The notes below the pieces were generated by a model, which was given only the letters and a program-made list of their open reading frames with translations, was not told the DNA's origin and searched no databases. Shown here piece by piece: positions 34,059 through 42,041 of a DNA stretch of 64,000 nucleotides; the first letter of the stretch is position 1, and each line of letters begins with the position of its first letter. Origin of the DNA: Pedobacter sandarakinus (GTDB lineage: Bacteria > Bacteroidota > Bacteroidia > Sphingobacteriales > Sphingobacteriaceae); NCBI RefSeq assembly GCF_026240095.1, contig NZ_JAPIVG010000001.1:992001-1056000 (forward strand). Reading direction: 5' to 3'. Made by a program: the position numbers and the translations under genes.

Positions 34059-35561
34059 ATGAAAAAAGTCCTTATTAGCGCCGTTATGGTACTTATTTTT
34101 ACCGCATCATTCGCCCAAAAATTTACCTGGAATAAGACCCAGGTGATTGCACATCGTGGCGCATGGAAGAAGAATAAATTTCCGGAAAACTCTATTGCAT
34201 CCTTGAATGAAGCTGTTCGACTGGGTTGCTATGGATCTGAATTTGATGTTTGGATGACTGCAGATAACATGTTAGTGGTTAACCACGACCCGGAATTTCA
34301 GGGTTTAATCATCGAAAAAGTAACCTATAAGGCATTGTTAACCAAGTCTTTAAGTAATGGAGAGAAAATCCCTACATTGGAGCAATACCTTCTAGCAGGA
34401 AAAAAACAGAGATCTACCAAACTCATACTAGAAATTAAACCATCTTTGATAAGTAAGGAACGTGGATTAGCACTTACAGATGCAGCAATCGGCATGGTAA
34501 AAAAACTTGGTATGACCAATTGGATGGAATACATTAGTTTTGATTACGACTATTGCAAACGCGTATTAACCCTTCTTCCAAAAGCAAAAGTTGCATACTT
34601 AAAAGGCGATATAACCGCAGAGCAAGTAAAAGCAGATAAATTAACAGGAGTGGATTATCACTTCAGTGTTTATCAAAAAGATGGATGGATAGAAAATGCA
34701 CATCGCCTGGGTTTAACGGTTAATGCCTGGACTGTTAACGCTGCCCCGGAAATGCAATGGCTTTTGGCACACGGCGTAGAATATATTACCACTAACGAAC
34801 CAGAATTACTTTTTGAACAAATAAAAAAAGCGCCGGTAGCTATTGGTTGGAAACTGAAGTGGAACGATGAATTTAATGATGCGGGCCTGGCCTTATCAAA
34901 AAACTGGTCTTATGATGTTGGAGGAAAGGGATGGGGAAACAATGAGTTGCAATATTACACCGATGCCGATAGCGCCAATGCTGTGGTAAAAAAGGGAAAT
35001 TTAAACATTACGGTTGCAAAACAAGCAAAAGAAAGCAATGCCTACACCTCAGCCAGATTAGTAACCAAAAATAAGTTCGATTTCAAGTATGGCAGAATAG
35101 AAGTTAGGGCGTTGTTACCTAAAGGACGTGGATTGTGGCCTGCAATTTGGGCGCTTCCAACAGAATGGAAGTACGGAGGCTGGCCAAAAAGTGGTGAAAT
35201 TGACATTATGGAACATGTGGGTTATGAGCCTGATAGCGTATATGGAACCGTGCATACCGAAAAGTTTAACCACGTTATTCATACCCAGGTTGGTAAGGCC
35301 GTAAAGATAAATCCTTATGATGCCTACCATGTTTATGCGGTAGAGTGGTTCGAGGATCGGATGGATTTTTTTGTTGATGACCAAAAGTACCTATCATTTA
35401 AAAACACAGGCAAAGGACCGGCCGACTGGCCTTTTGATCAACAGTTTCATATCATTTTAAACGTAGCCGTTGGAGGCGGTTGGGGCGGTAAGAAAGGAGT
35501 AGATGATGCTATTTTTCCGGCTACGATGAAGGTAGATTATGTAAGGGTTTATCAAAAATAG
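34059..35561 (+). CDS. Exported fusion: glycerophosphodiester phosphodiesterase + GH16 glucanase
   Basis: A 500-residue protein with a signal peptide (cleavage after S-F-A-Q, about residue 20). Residues about 25-260 form a GDPD domain: A-H32-R-G-A, F-P-E-N-S, S-E-F-D-V-W-M-T, N-H-D-P, L-E-I-K and a C-terminal T-N-E-P-E. Residues about 268-500 form a GH16 domain: N-D-E-F, N-N-E-L-Q-Y-Y, G-L-W-P-A-I-W, and the catalytic G-E380-I-D382-I-M-E385-H signature with Glu nucleophile and acid/base. GDPD cleaves glycerophosphodiesters; GH16 of this type usually cuts beta-1,3-glucans. No stop or frameshift separates the two domains. It starts a two-gene unit with phospholipase C, 21 bp on. Confidence 0.9.
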   Translation: MKKVLISAVMVLIFTASFAQKFTWNKTQVIAHRGAWKKNKFPENSIASLNEAVRLGCYGSEFDVWMTADNMLVVNHDPEFQGLIIEKVTYKALLTKSLSNGEKIPTLEQYLLAGKKQRSTKLILEIKPSLISKERGLALTDAAIGMVKKLGMTNWMEYISFDYDYCKRVLTLLPKAKVAYLKGDITAEQVKADKLTGVDYHFSVYQKDGWIENAHRLGLTVNAWTVNAAPEMQWLLAHGVEYITTNEPELLFEQIKKAPVAIGWKLKWNDEFNDAGLALSKNWSYDVGGKGWGNNELQYYTDADSANAVVKKGNLNITVAKQAKESNAYTSARLVTKNKFDFKYGRIEVRALLPKGRGLWPAIWALPTEWKYGGWPKSGEIDIMEHVGYEPDSVYGTVHTEKFNHVIHTQVGKAVKINPYDAYHVYAVEWFEDRMDFFVDDQKYLSFKNTGKGPADWPFDQQFHIILNVAVGGGWGGKKGVDDAIFPATMKVDYVRVYQK

Positions 35562-35582
35562 AAAGCCATTCGAGAAAGGAAT

Positions 35583-37952
35583 ATGGACTCTCGTAGAGAT
35601 TTTTTAAAGAAAGCAACGCTTCTTGCTGGTTCGGCGGGTGTTGGAGTTGTTTTCCCAAATGCTGTACTCAAGGCAATGGCCATCAATCCTGAAATAGGAA
35701 GCACCTACCAGGATGCCGAACATATCGTATTCCTAATGCAAGAAAACCGATCCTTCGACCATATGTTTGGGAAGATGAGTGGTGTTAGAGGTTTTAATGA
35801 TCCACATCCACATATTCAGCCAGATGGAAATAAAGTTTGGCTACAAAAAGATGGGCAAGGCTATACGTATGCGCCTTTTCATGTAGATATCAATAAAACA
35901 AAAATTACTTGGCAAGGAGGGCTACCACATTCATGGAATGATCAGCTCGCGGCCAGAAATGGCGGAAATTATGATAAATGGGTTCCGGTGAAAACACCTA
36001 TGTCTTTAGCTTACTATGATAGGCATGACATACCTTTCTATTATGCCATGGGCGATGCATTTACCATTTGCGATCAGCATTTTTGCTCATCATTAACGGG
36101 CACCACGCCAAACAGGCTATTTTTCTTTACAGGAACCGTTAGAGGCGAAAAAAGCGCTAATAAAGAAGCAGTAGTTAATAACGAGCAAGCGGAGTCGCAA
36201 AATAACGTTTTTGTAGATTGGCCCACCTTCCAGGAAACCCTGGAAGATAACGGAATCGATTGGAAAATTTATCAAAATGAACTGTGGACCGCCAAACTTC
36301 CGGAAGGAGAAGTGGATGATTGGTTGGGAAATTATGGCGATAATCCGATAGAATATATCAAAAGACATCAGGTTAAACTTTCATCTTATTTTCGAAAAAA
36401 TGGCGATAATACTGTTACACCGCCATTATCGCCGCAAGAAGTGCAGGCCAAATATGATCAGCTATCTCAACGAGACAAGAATTTGATTGATAAGGCTTTT
36501 ACTACCAACATCAGCGAAGAAGATTATCTTGATTTATCTCCATTTACATTTACCAACGATCAGGGGAAAGAAGAAACCATAAATATACCCAAGGGCGATA
36601 TTTTTCATCAATTTAGGAAGGATGTTGACAGTGGTAAATTACCTACAGTATCTTGGTTGGTGGCGCCACAACGTTTTTCAGATCATACGAGTTCGCCACT
36701 TTATGGTACCTGGTATGTAAGCGAAGCATTAGATATTTTAACCAAAAATCCAGCAATTTGGAAGAAAACGATTTTCATTTTAACATACGATGAAAATGAT
36801 GGATATTTCGATCATCAACCGCCCTATGTAGTACCCAACCCTGCAGATCCATTAGCCGGGAAAGTATCTGACGGAATAAATTACGCTACTGATTTCGAAA
36901 ATAAAAAAGCAAGCCCTATTGGGTTAGGTTACCGTGTTCCCTTTATTGTCGCTTCTCCATGGAGTAAAGGTGGCTTTGTAAATTCGCAGGTCTTTGATCA
37001 CACCTCTTCCATTATGTTTATGGAAAAATGGCTATCGAAAAAGACAGGAAAACAAATTAGGAGTAATAATATCAGCGATTGGCGAAGAAGTATTTGTGGA
37101 GATTTAACTTCAGTTTTTAGGCCATATCTAGGCGATCAAATTGTCGTTCCAGATCCATTAAAAAGAGATGCTGTGGTTACAAATATTTCCAACGCAAAGA
37201 ACAAACCGCCACAAATCGGACCTACAGCCTTGAACAAACTGGAAATTGCAAAAATTAACAGTAACGAAGCTTTTTCTGAACACACATCTAAACATTTGCC
37301 AAAGCAGGAAAAAGGAACCAGGCCTGCCTGTGCTCTGCCTTATCATTTAAATGTTGATGGCAACGTTATAGGGAATGAATTTGTAATACGCTTCGAATCT
37401 GTTAAGGCGTTATTTGGCGCCAAGACTGAGAATGTTGGTGCTCCCTTTAATATGAATACGGCTACTCATTTTAAAGGTGTGGCAGGTAAGGTTTGGGCTT
37501 ATGCTGTAAAATCTGGCGATATCTTAACAGATCGCATTGATATTGAAGATTTCGATAGCCAGGTTTATGATTTAGCCATCAATGGCCCGAATGGCTTCTA
37601 CAGGCATTTTATTGGCAACAAAAGAAATTCGGAAATAAACATCAGTGCCAAAGCAGAAGAAGGTGGAATAGCGAATAAAAAGTGTTCTGGAAATTTGATT
37701 TTTTCAATGGAAAATAAATCTCAAAAGGCAATCACCATTCAAATTGTAGATAACAAGTACAAGTCACCCCAGCGGAATTTGATTTTAAAACCAAAGGCAA
37801 GCACCACTTTGGTGCTGAATCTATCGAAAAATGCTAACTGGTACGACTTTACGATCCAGCTCCCAGGATCTGCCTTAAAACACCGTTATGCTGGAAAAAT
37901 TGAAACAGGGGAGATCACCAAAACTGATCCTTACATGGGGAATGTGCTATAA
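35583..37952 (+). CDS. Phosphocholine-specific phospholipase C (Tat-exported)
   Basis: A 789-residue protein with a twin-arginine signal (S-R-R-D-F-L-K-K, then a hydrophobic stretch to about residue 32). The phosphoesterase domain (about 45-540) has the motif M-Q-E-N-R-S-F-D-H-M-F-G and later D-E-N-D-G-Y-F-D-H and F-D-H-T-S (metal-binding acids and His), as in bacterial PLC/AcpA enzymes. Two C-terminal beta domains of the DUF756 type follow (about 590-780). It hydrolyses phosphatidylcholine-like lipids outside the cytoplasm. The neighbouring GDPD suggests joint use of phospholipids for phosphate or carbon. Confidence 0.9.
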   Translation: MDSRRDFLKKATLLAGSAGVGVVFPNAVLKAMAINPEIGSTYQDAEHIVFLMQENRSFDHMFGKMSGVRGFNDPHPHIQPDGNKVWLQKDGQGYTYAPFHVDINKTKITWQGGLPHSWNDQLAARNGGNYDKWVPVKTPMSLAYYDRHDIPFYYAMGDAFTICDQHFCSSLTGTTPNRLFFFTGTVRGEKSANKEAVVNNEQAESQNNVFVDWPTFQETLEDNGIDWKIYQNELWTAKLPEGEVDDWLGNYGDNPIEYIKRHQVKLSSYFRKNGDNTVTPPLSPQEVQAKYDQLSQRDKNLIDKAFTTNISEEDYLDLSPFTFTNDQGKEETINIPKGDIFHQFRKDVDSGKLPTVSWLVAPQRFSDHTSSPLYGTWYVSEALDILTKNPAIWKKTIFILTYDENDGYFDHQPPYVVPNPADPLAGKVSDGINYATDFENKKASPIGLGYRVPFIVASPWSKGGFVNSQVFDHTSSIMFMEKWLSKKTGKQIRSNNISDWRRSICGDLTSVFRPYLGDQIVVPDPLKRDAVVTNISNAKNKPPQIGPTALNKLEIAKINSNEAFSEHTSKHLPKQEKGTRPACALPYHLNVDGNVIGNEFVIRFESVKALFGAKTENVGAPFNMNTATHFKGVAGKVWAYAVKSGDILTDRIDIEDFDSQVYDLAINGPNGFYRHFIGNKRNSEINISAKAEEGGIANKKCSGNLIFSMENKSQKAITIQIVDNKYKSPQRNLILKPKASTTLVLNLSKNANWYDFTIQLPGSALKHRYAGKIETGEITKTDPYMGNVL

Positions 37953-38001
37953 ATGTAGAACCCAACCTTCTAAAAGCAGCAGCCAACGGCGGTTGGTTAG
38001 T

Positions 38002-38036
38002 TAAAAAAAAAGCCTTAGAAAATTCTTCCGAAGGCC
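38002..38036 (-). terminator. Terminator of the DUF2911 gene
   Basis: On the minus strand GCCTT (38035-38031) pairs with AAGGC (38016-38012) and is followed by nine T. It lies 28 bp after the DUF2911 stop codon. Confidence 0.7.
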
Positions 38037-38063
38037 TTGATGTGAAAATAATTTATTTAAATC

Positions 38064-38633
38064 CTAAAAAACTATAGGCAATTCAACCTGTGTTTTGTCC
38101 CAGCCGGCTACTAGATTTGCTCCATTACTAGCTGGGGTGAATGTTAACGAGAAATATTCGATTGGTTTTGCTAAGGTTTTTACCGGCACTTCCACCCTTA
38201 CAACATCTTTAGATTGATCGTAAGTAAAAGCACCCCACTTATCAATTTGTTGGTTGATGATAAGGGTCCACTTATCTTTATTGGGAATGGCAAAAATGCT
38301 ATATGTTCCGGCTTTGATTTTTTTACCGCCAATGCTTACTTTCTGAAAAAAACGAATTTCCGTATTTTCATTAGCGCCAAAACGCCAAACATTGCCGTAC
38401 TGCTCAAGCACACCAAAAATTTCCCTACCTTTTTTCTGTGGCCGAGAGTATACTACTTTAATAACCGGTTTAATTACTTCGCCAGCTTTGGCTTTTGGTA
38501 CATTTATCGGATAATAAAGAATATCTGCCGGACTAAAATCGGCCGCAGGGAACTTAAGATCCGCTTTGGCGGGTTCCTGCGCTTTTGCCCCAAAGCAAAA
38601 GAGAGCGAAAACAAGGATGAAAATTTTTCTCAT
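38064..38633 (-). CDS. DUF2911 exported protein
   Basis: A 189-residue protein with a signal peptide (cleavage after A-K-A-Q, about residue 19). The mature part shows the DUF2911 blocks V-V-Y-S-R-P-Q-K-K-G-R-E-I-F-G, V-W-R-F-G-A-N-E-N-T-E-I and G-T-Y-S-I-F-A-I-P. It is a beta-sandwich protein of unknown function, widespread in Bacteroidota and predicted to be periplasmic. A 14-bp CACGTG-centred palindrome lies 16 bp before the start. Confidence 0.88.
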   Translation of the reverse strand: MRKIFILVFALFCFGAKAQEPAKADLKFPAADFSPADILYYPINVPKAKAGEVIKPVIKVVYSRPQKKGREIFGVLEQYGNVWRFGANENTEIRFFQKVSIGGKKIKAGTYSIFAIPNKDKWTLIINQQIDKWGAFTYDQSKDVVRVEVPVKTLAKPIEYFSLTFTPASNGANLVAGWDKTQVELPIVF

Positions 38634-38649
38634 TTGCCTTTGTTTTATT

Positions 38650-38663
38650 TACCCACGTGGGTA
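38650..38663. promoter_or_regulatory. Palindrome TACCCACGTGGGTA upstream of DUF2911
   Basis: A perfect 14-bp palindrome centred on CACGTG, 16 bp upstream of the DUF2911 ATG and 22 bp after the stop of the small membrane protein gene. It shares only the core with parS. It is a candidate operator for an unknown regulator. Confidence 0.4.
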
Positions 38664-38685
38664 GTTATATGATGATAATCGACGC

Positions 38686-38871
38686 TTAATATTTTCTGCC
38701 CTTAACAAGCGCATTTAAAAATAAGCCCGCTGTTAACAAACCTAAAACACCACCTAATAAAGCAAAAATATAATTTTGAGTAATTACTGCTCCGGTTAAA
38801 ATACCGAAGAATAATCCTAATGCATAGTATAACCAGTTGAAATTATTGTTGCTATTCTGTTGTACGCTCAT
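38686..38871 (-). CDS. Small two-helix membrane protein
   Basis: A 61-residue protein. An Asn/Gln-rich N-terminus (S-V-Q-Q-N-S-N-N-N-F-N) is followed by two hydrophobic helices with Gly-rich packing faces (about 15-32 and 35-54) and a basic C-terminus (V-K-G-R-K-Y). I do not recognise the family. A -7 element (38891-38898) 20 nt upstream supports expression. It may be read through into DUF2911, which begins 52 bp downstream. Confidence 0.65.
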   Translation of the reverse strand: MSVQQNSNNNFNWLYYALGLFFGILTGAVITQNYIFALLGGVLGLLTAGLFLNALVKGRKY

Positions 38872-38890
38872 GTTTTCAAATATTTGGATG

Positions 38891-38898
38891 CAAAGTTA
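38891..38898 (-). promoter_or_regulatory. -7 element of the small membrane protein gene (TAACTTTG)
   Basis: Exact TAnnTTTG match on the minus strand, 19 nt before the ATG. Confidence 0.5.
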
Positions 38899-39005
38899 AT
38901 ATTTATTTTAAATTATAATTTGTCATATCTGCGCAATTCGAGAATAAATTAGAAAAATAACCATTTATCAAACTAATGTAAAAGATAGTAAATAGCATTT
39001 GGAAG

Positions 39006-39025
39006 TTAATCAATCGTTTGATTAA
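39006..39025. promoter_or_regulatory. TetR operator (20-bp palindrome)
   Basis: TTAATCAATCGTTTGATTAA has perfect 8-bp arms around TCGT. It overlaps the first bases of the -7 element at 39023-39030 and lies 21 bp before the tetR start. Size and position fit a TetR autoregulatory operator. Confidence 0.75.
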
Positions 39026-39030
39026 TTTTG
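39023..39030 (+). promoter_or_regulatory. -7 element of the efflux operon (TAATTTTG)
   Basis: Exact TAnnTTTG match overlapping the palindrome. A TTTG at 38998-39001, 21 bp upstream, may be the -33 element. Confidence 0.65.
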
Positions 39031-39046
39031 CATCATCAAAGAAGAC

Positions 39047-39673
39047 ATGAAGACAGATAAAGTAGATAAAAGACAATCCATTTTAGATGCAGCGGAAAAG
39101 CTGTTTTGTGAAACGGGCTACGAAGGAACCTCTACACGTCAGATTGCTAAAGAATCTGGTGCGAACATGGCGATGATCAATTATTATTTTGGTTCGAAAG
39201 AAGGGGTTTTTATTGAGATTATGAATAACCGTATTGCGGGTTTTTCTTCGCAGCTTAAAATTATCAATGAGGATAAAATCTCCTCCTTAGAAAAACTACA
39301 CAAGGTAATTGAAGGGTATGCCAATAGAATTTTTACCAACATATCTTTCCATAAAATGATGCATAGGGAACTATCACTAACTCAACGGCCGGAAATGTAC
39401 GATAAGATCAGGGAGGCCATGAGTAGGAATATGCTTTTGCTCGATCGCATTATGATGAATGGTATTGAAGATGGCAGTTTTAACCAGGTAGATGTTCGGA
39501 TGGTAATCTCGACCATAATGGGTACGCTAACAAATGTTGTATTGGCGCCCCATAAGGTATCACATGATCGGGTATATGACCTAAACAATCCCGAAGACAA
39601 TAAAATTATTAGAGAGCGGGCAGTTGCTCACTTGCAAGATCTTGTAACTATATATTTAACAACTAAAAAATGA
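39047..39673 (+). CDS. TetR/AcrR family transcriptional regulator
   Basis: A 208-residue protein with an N-terminal TetR HTH (about 9-55): I-L-D-A-A-E-K-L-F-C-E-T-G-Y-E-G-T-S-T then I-A-K-E-S-G and M-I-N-Y-Y-F-G-S-K-E. The helical ligand-binding part follows. It is the first gene of a tetR-tolC-hlyD-DHA2 operon; its stop overlaps the tolC start by 4 bp. It probably represses its own operon through the palindrome at 39006-39025 until a toxic ligand binds. Confidence 0.93.
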   Translation: MKTDKVDKRQSILDAAEKLFCETGYEGTSTRQIAKESGANMAMINYYFGSKEGVFIEIMNNRIAGFSSQLKIINEDKISSLEKLHKVIEGYANRIFTNISFHKMMHRELSLTQRPEMYDKIREAMSRNMLLLDRIMMNGIEDGSFNQVDVRMVISTIMGTLTNVVLAPHKVSHDRVYDLNNPEDNKIIRERAVAHLQDLVTIYLTTKK

Positions 39674-40989
39674 TCCCCAAATCGATGAGATTAATGCTTG
39701 TGGCATCATTAGTACCGGCCGCTTTATTTGCACAGAGCGTAAAGGAACTAAATATTAACCAGGCAATAGAACTTGGCATTGCCAATAGTAAAAATCTAAA
39801 ACTCGCACAAAACAAAATAGACCAGGCAGCGGCGCAGTTAGACATTGTGAAAGATAATGTGCTGCCATCTGCAAACGCCAGTTTTATGTATAACCACGCA
39901 GAAATCCCCACCAGTACCTTTACTTTGCCCGGTGGTGGTTCATCGCTTCAATTGCCTAAAAGAGCAGATGCTTTTGTAGGAACAGCGGCAATTCAGGAGC
40001 TGGTATATGGCGGTGGCAAACTCAAGTATGCTAAAGAATCAACAAAACTGCTTGCTGATGTTGCACGTTTAGATGCCGATAAAAATAAGGAGGAAATTAC
40101 CTATGCAGTAATAAATACCTATTACTCACTTTATAAAGTAGCCCAAAGCGAAAAGGTTGTAGATCAAAACTTAGAATCGATAGCTGCACAAATTAAGCAG
40201 GCTCAGCGCTTTTTTGAGCAGGGTATTGTTACGAAGAACGATGTGCTACGGTTCCAACTGCAACAGGCGAATGTTTCCATTACAAAAATGGATATAGAAA
40301 GCAATCGCAAAGTACTTAATTATAACCTGGATATATTATTGGGATTACCCGAAGATACTGAGGTGAAAATAACCGATCCGGGAGTAGGACAAAAACCAGC
40401 AAGTGCGTTAAACGAATATTTAGCAACTGCAATGGTTAACCGCCAGGAATTGAAACAGCTTGATGTACAAAATAAAGTCGCCGATTATAATATCAAATCG
40501 ATCAGGGCTAATACATTACCCACTGTCGGCGTAGGCGCAAACTTATACTATATCAATCCGAGTGGTAGTTTTATCCCGCAGGTTAACCAATACCTGATGC
40601 CTGTTACTTTAGGTGCGACTATTTCATGGAATATTGGTAGCCTTTGGAACAATAAAAATAAAGTAAGTGAGGCAAAAATTCAGCAGCAAGCCATTACAGT
40701 TCAAAAAGATATTTTAACCGACCAGGTAAAGACAGATATCAATAAAAACTTCCAGAATTACCAGTTGGCAGTTAATAAGATCCAAGTGCTGGAAACATCA
40801 ATAACACAAGCCACAGAAAACGATCGCTTACTGGCTTCGAAATACAAAAACAACGTTGCCTCGGTTACAGACAGAATTGATGCTGAAACGCTACTTTATC
40901 AGGCAAAAATCAATTTAGAAATAGCTAAAGCTGATGCAGGTTTGGCTTACTATACATTACTAAAATCAACAGGAAAAATAACGCAATAA
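39670..40989 (+). CDS. TolC family outer membrane efflux protein
   Basis: A 439-residue protein with a signal peptide (cleavage after L-F-A-Q, about residue 18). Two OEP repeats follow, with long alpha-hairpins (for example I-N-Q-A-I-E-L-G-I-A-N-S-K-N-L-K-L-A and A-L-N-E-Y-L-A-T-A-M-V-N-R-Q-E-L) that form the periplasmic channel and beta strands for the barrel. It is the outer membrane exit duct of the tripartite pump encoded with the next two genes. ATG overlaps the tetR TGA, so translation is coupled. Confidence 0.93.
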   Translation: MIPKSMRLMLVASLVPAALFAQSVKELNINQAIELGIANSKNLKLAQNKIDQAAAQLDIVKDNVLPSANASFMYNHAEIPTSTFTLPGGGSSLQLPKRADAFVGTAAIQELVYGGGKLKYAKESTKLLADVARLDADKNKEEITYAVINTYYSLYKVAQSEKVVDQNLESIAAQIKQAQRFFEQGIVTKNDVLRFQLQQANVSITKMDIESNRKVLNYNLDILLGLPEDTEVKITDPGVGQKPASALNEYLATAMVNRQELKQLDVQNKVADYNIKSIRANTLPTVGVGANLYYINPSGSFIPQVNQYLMPVTLGATISWNIGSLWNNKNKVSEAKIQQQAITVQKDILTDQVKTDINKNFQNYQLAVNKIQVLETSITQATENDRLLASKYKNNVASVTDRIDAETLLYQAKINLEIAKADAGLAYYTLLKSTGKITQ

Positions 40990-40997
40990 ATAAAGCA

Positions 40998-42035
40998 ATG
41001 ACAACCGAGAAGAAAAAGAAGAATCTAGTAGTACCCATCATCTTAGGCGTTTTACTAGTAATAGGGATCATTTTTGGAATTAAAGAATGGAATTATTACA
41101 GCAAGCACGTAGATACCGATGATGCGCAGATTGATGGCGACATTAGCCCTGTAGTAGCCCGTGTTGGTGGATATGTGAAAGAGATTAATTTTGAAGAAAA
41201 TACCAGGGTTACCGAAGGCCAGGTTCTGGTTAAGCTAGATGATGCCGACTATAAAGTTAAATTAGAGCAAGCACAAGCTGGCCAAAAGGGTGCAAGTGCG
41301 GGCGTAGGTGTAGCGCAATCGCAAATTCTGGCTACCCAGGCGAATACCAGCACTGCAAAGGCAAACGTAGCATCAGCCCGTGTGAAACTAAACTTAGCTA
41401 ATAAGGATTATGCCCGTTACGCCAATCTAATAAAAGATGGCTCCATCACGCAACAAGCCTTCGACCAGGCTAAAGCGTCAAAAGAGTCAGCAGAAGCAGC
41501 CTTTGAAGCAGCATCAGATCAGTATAATGCTGCAGTAAAACAGGTAGGAACCACGCAATCACAGTTAGCGGTTAGTAGTAATGTGATTAACCAACGCCAG
41601 AGCGATATTGATTTTGCGAAGCTTCAACTGTCTTATACCGATATCATAGCGCCAGCAACTGGTATTGTTTCTAAAAAGAACATACAAAAAGGGCAGCTGG
41701 TACAAGCTGGGCAGTCGTTGTTTGCCGTTGTAAATGACGGTAGCATCTATGTAACGGCAAACTTTAAAGAGACACAGCTGGAGAAGATTAAACCAGGATC
41801 GAAGGTTGAAATTGAGGTAGATGCCTATCCGGAAGAGAAAATACAAGGCGAAGTTTATAATTTTTCGCCAATAACGGGTGCAAAAGGATCGTTATTGCCT
41901 CCAGATAACGCAACAGGTAATTTTGTTAAAGTTGTACAACGTGTGCCTGTAAAAATTAAAATCCATCCATCAAAAGAACTGTTAGCGAAATTACGCCCGG
42001 GAATGAGCGTTAAAGCTTCGGTTTCTACAAACTAA
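40998..42035 (+). CDS. HlyD/EmrA family membrane fusion protein
   Basis: A 345-residue periplasmic adaptor. N-terminal cytoplasmic Lys-rich tail, one transmembrane helix (about 11-27), then a biotinyl-lipoyl-like domain split around a coiled-coil hairpin (about 70-190: V-D-T-D-D-A-Q-I-D-G-D-I-S-P-V-V-A-R-V-G and later I-I-A-P-A-T-G-I-V-S-K-K). The beta-barrel domain follows. EmrA-type proteins link a DHA2 transporter to TolC. It lies 8 bp after the tolC-like gene. Confidence 0.93.
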   Translation: MTTEKKKKNLVVPIILGVLLVIGIIFGIKEWNYYSKHVDTDDAQIDGDISPVVARVGGYVKEINFEENTRVTEGQVLVKLDDADYKVKLEQAQAGQKGASAGVGVAQSQILATQANTSTAKANVASARVKLNLANKDYARYANLIKDGSITQQAFDQAKASKESAEAAFEAASDQYNAAVKQVGTTQSQLAVSSNVINQRQSDIDFAKLQLSYTDIIAPATGIVSKKNIQKGQLVQAGQSLFAVVNDGSIYVTANFKETQLEKIKPGSKVEIEVDAYPEEKIQGEVYNFSPITGAKGSLLPPDNATGNFVKVVQRVPVKIKIHPSKELLAKLRPGMSVKASVSTN

Positions 42036-42041
42036 TTTATA

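Noticed and set aside
38650..38663. Third parS site
   Set aside because: Only the CACGTG core matches; the flanks (ACC/GGT) differ from parS at most positions.
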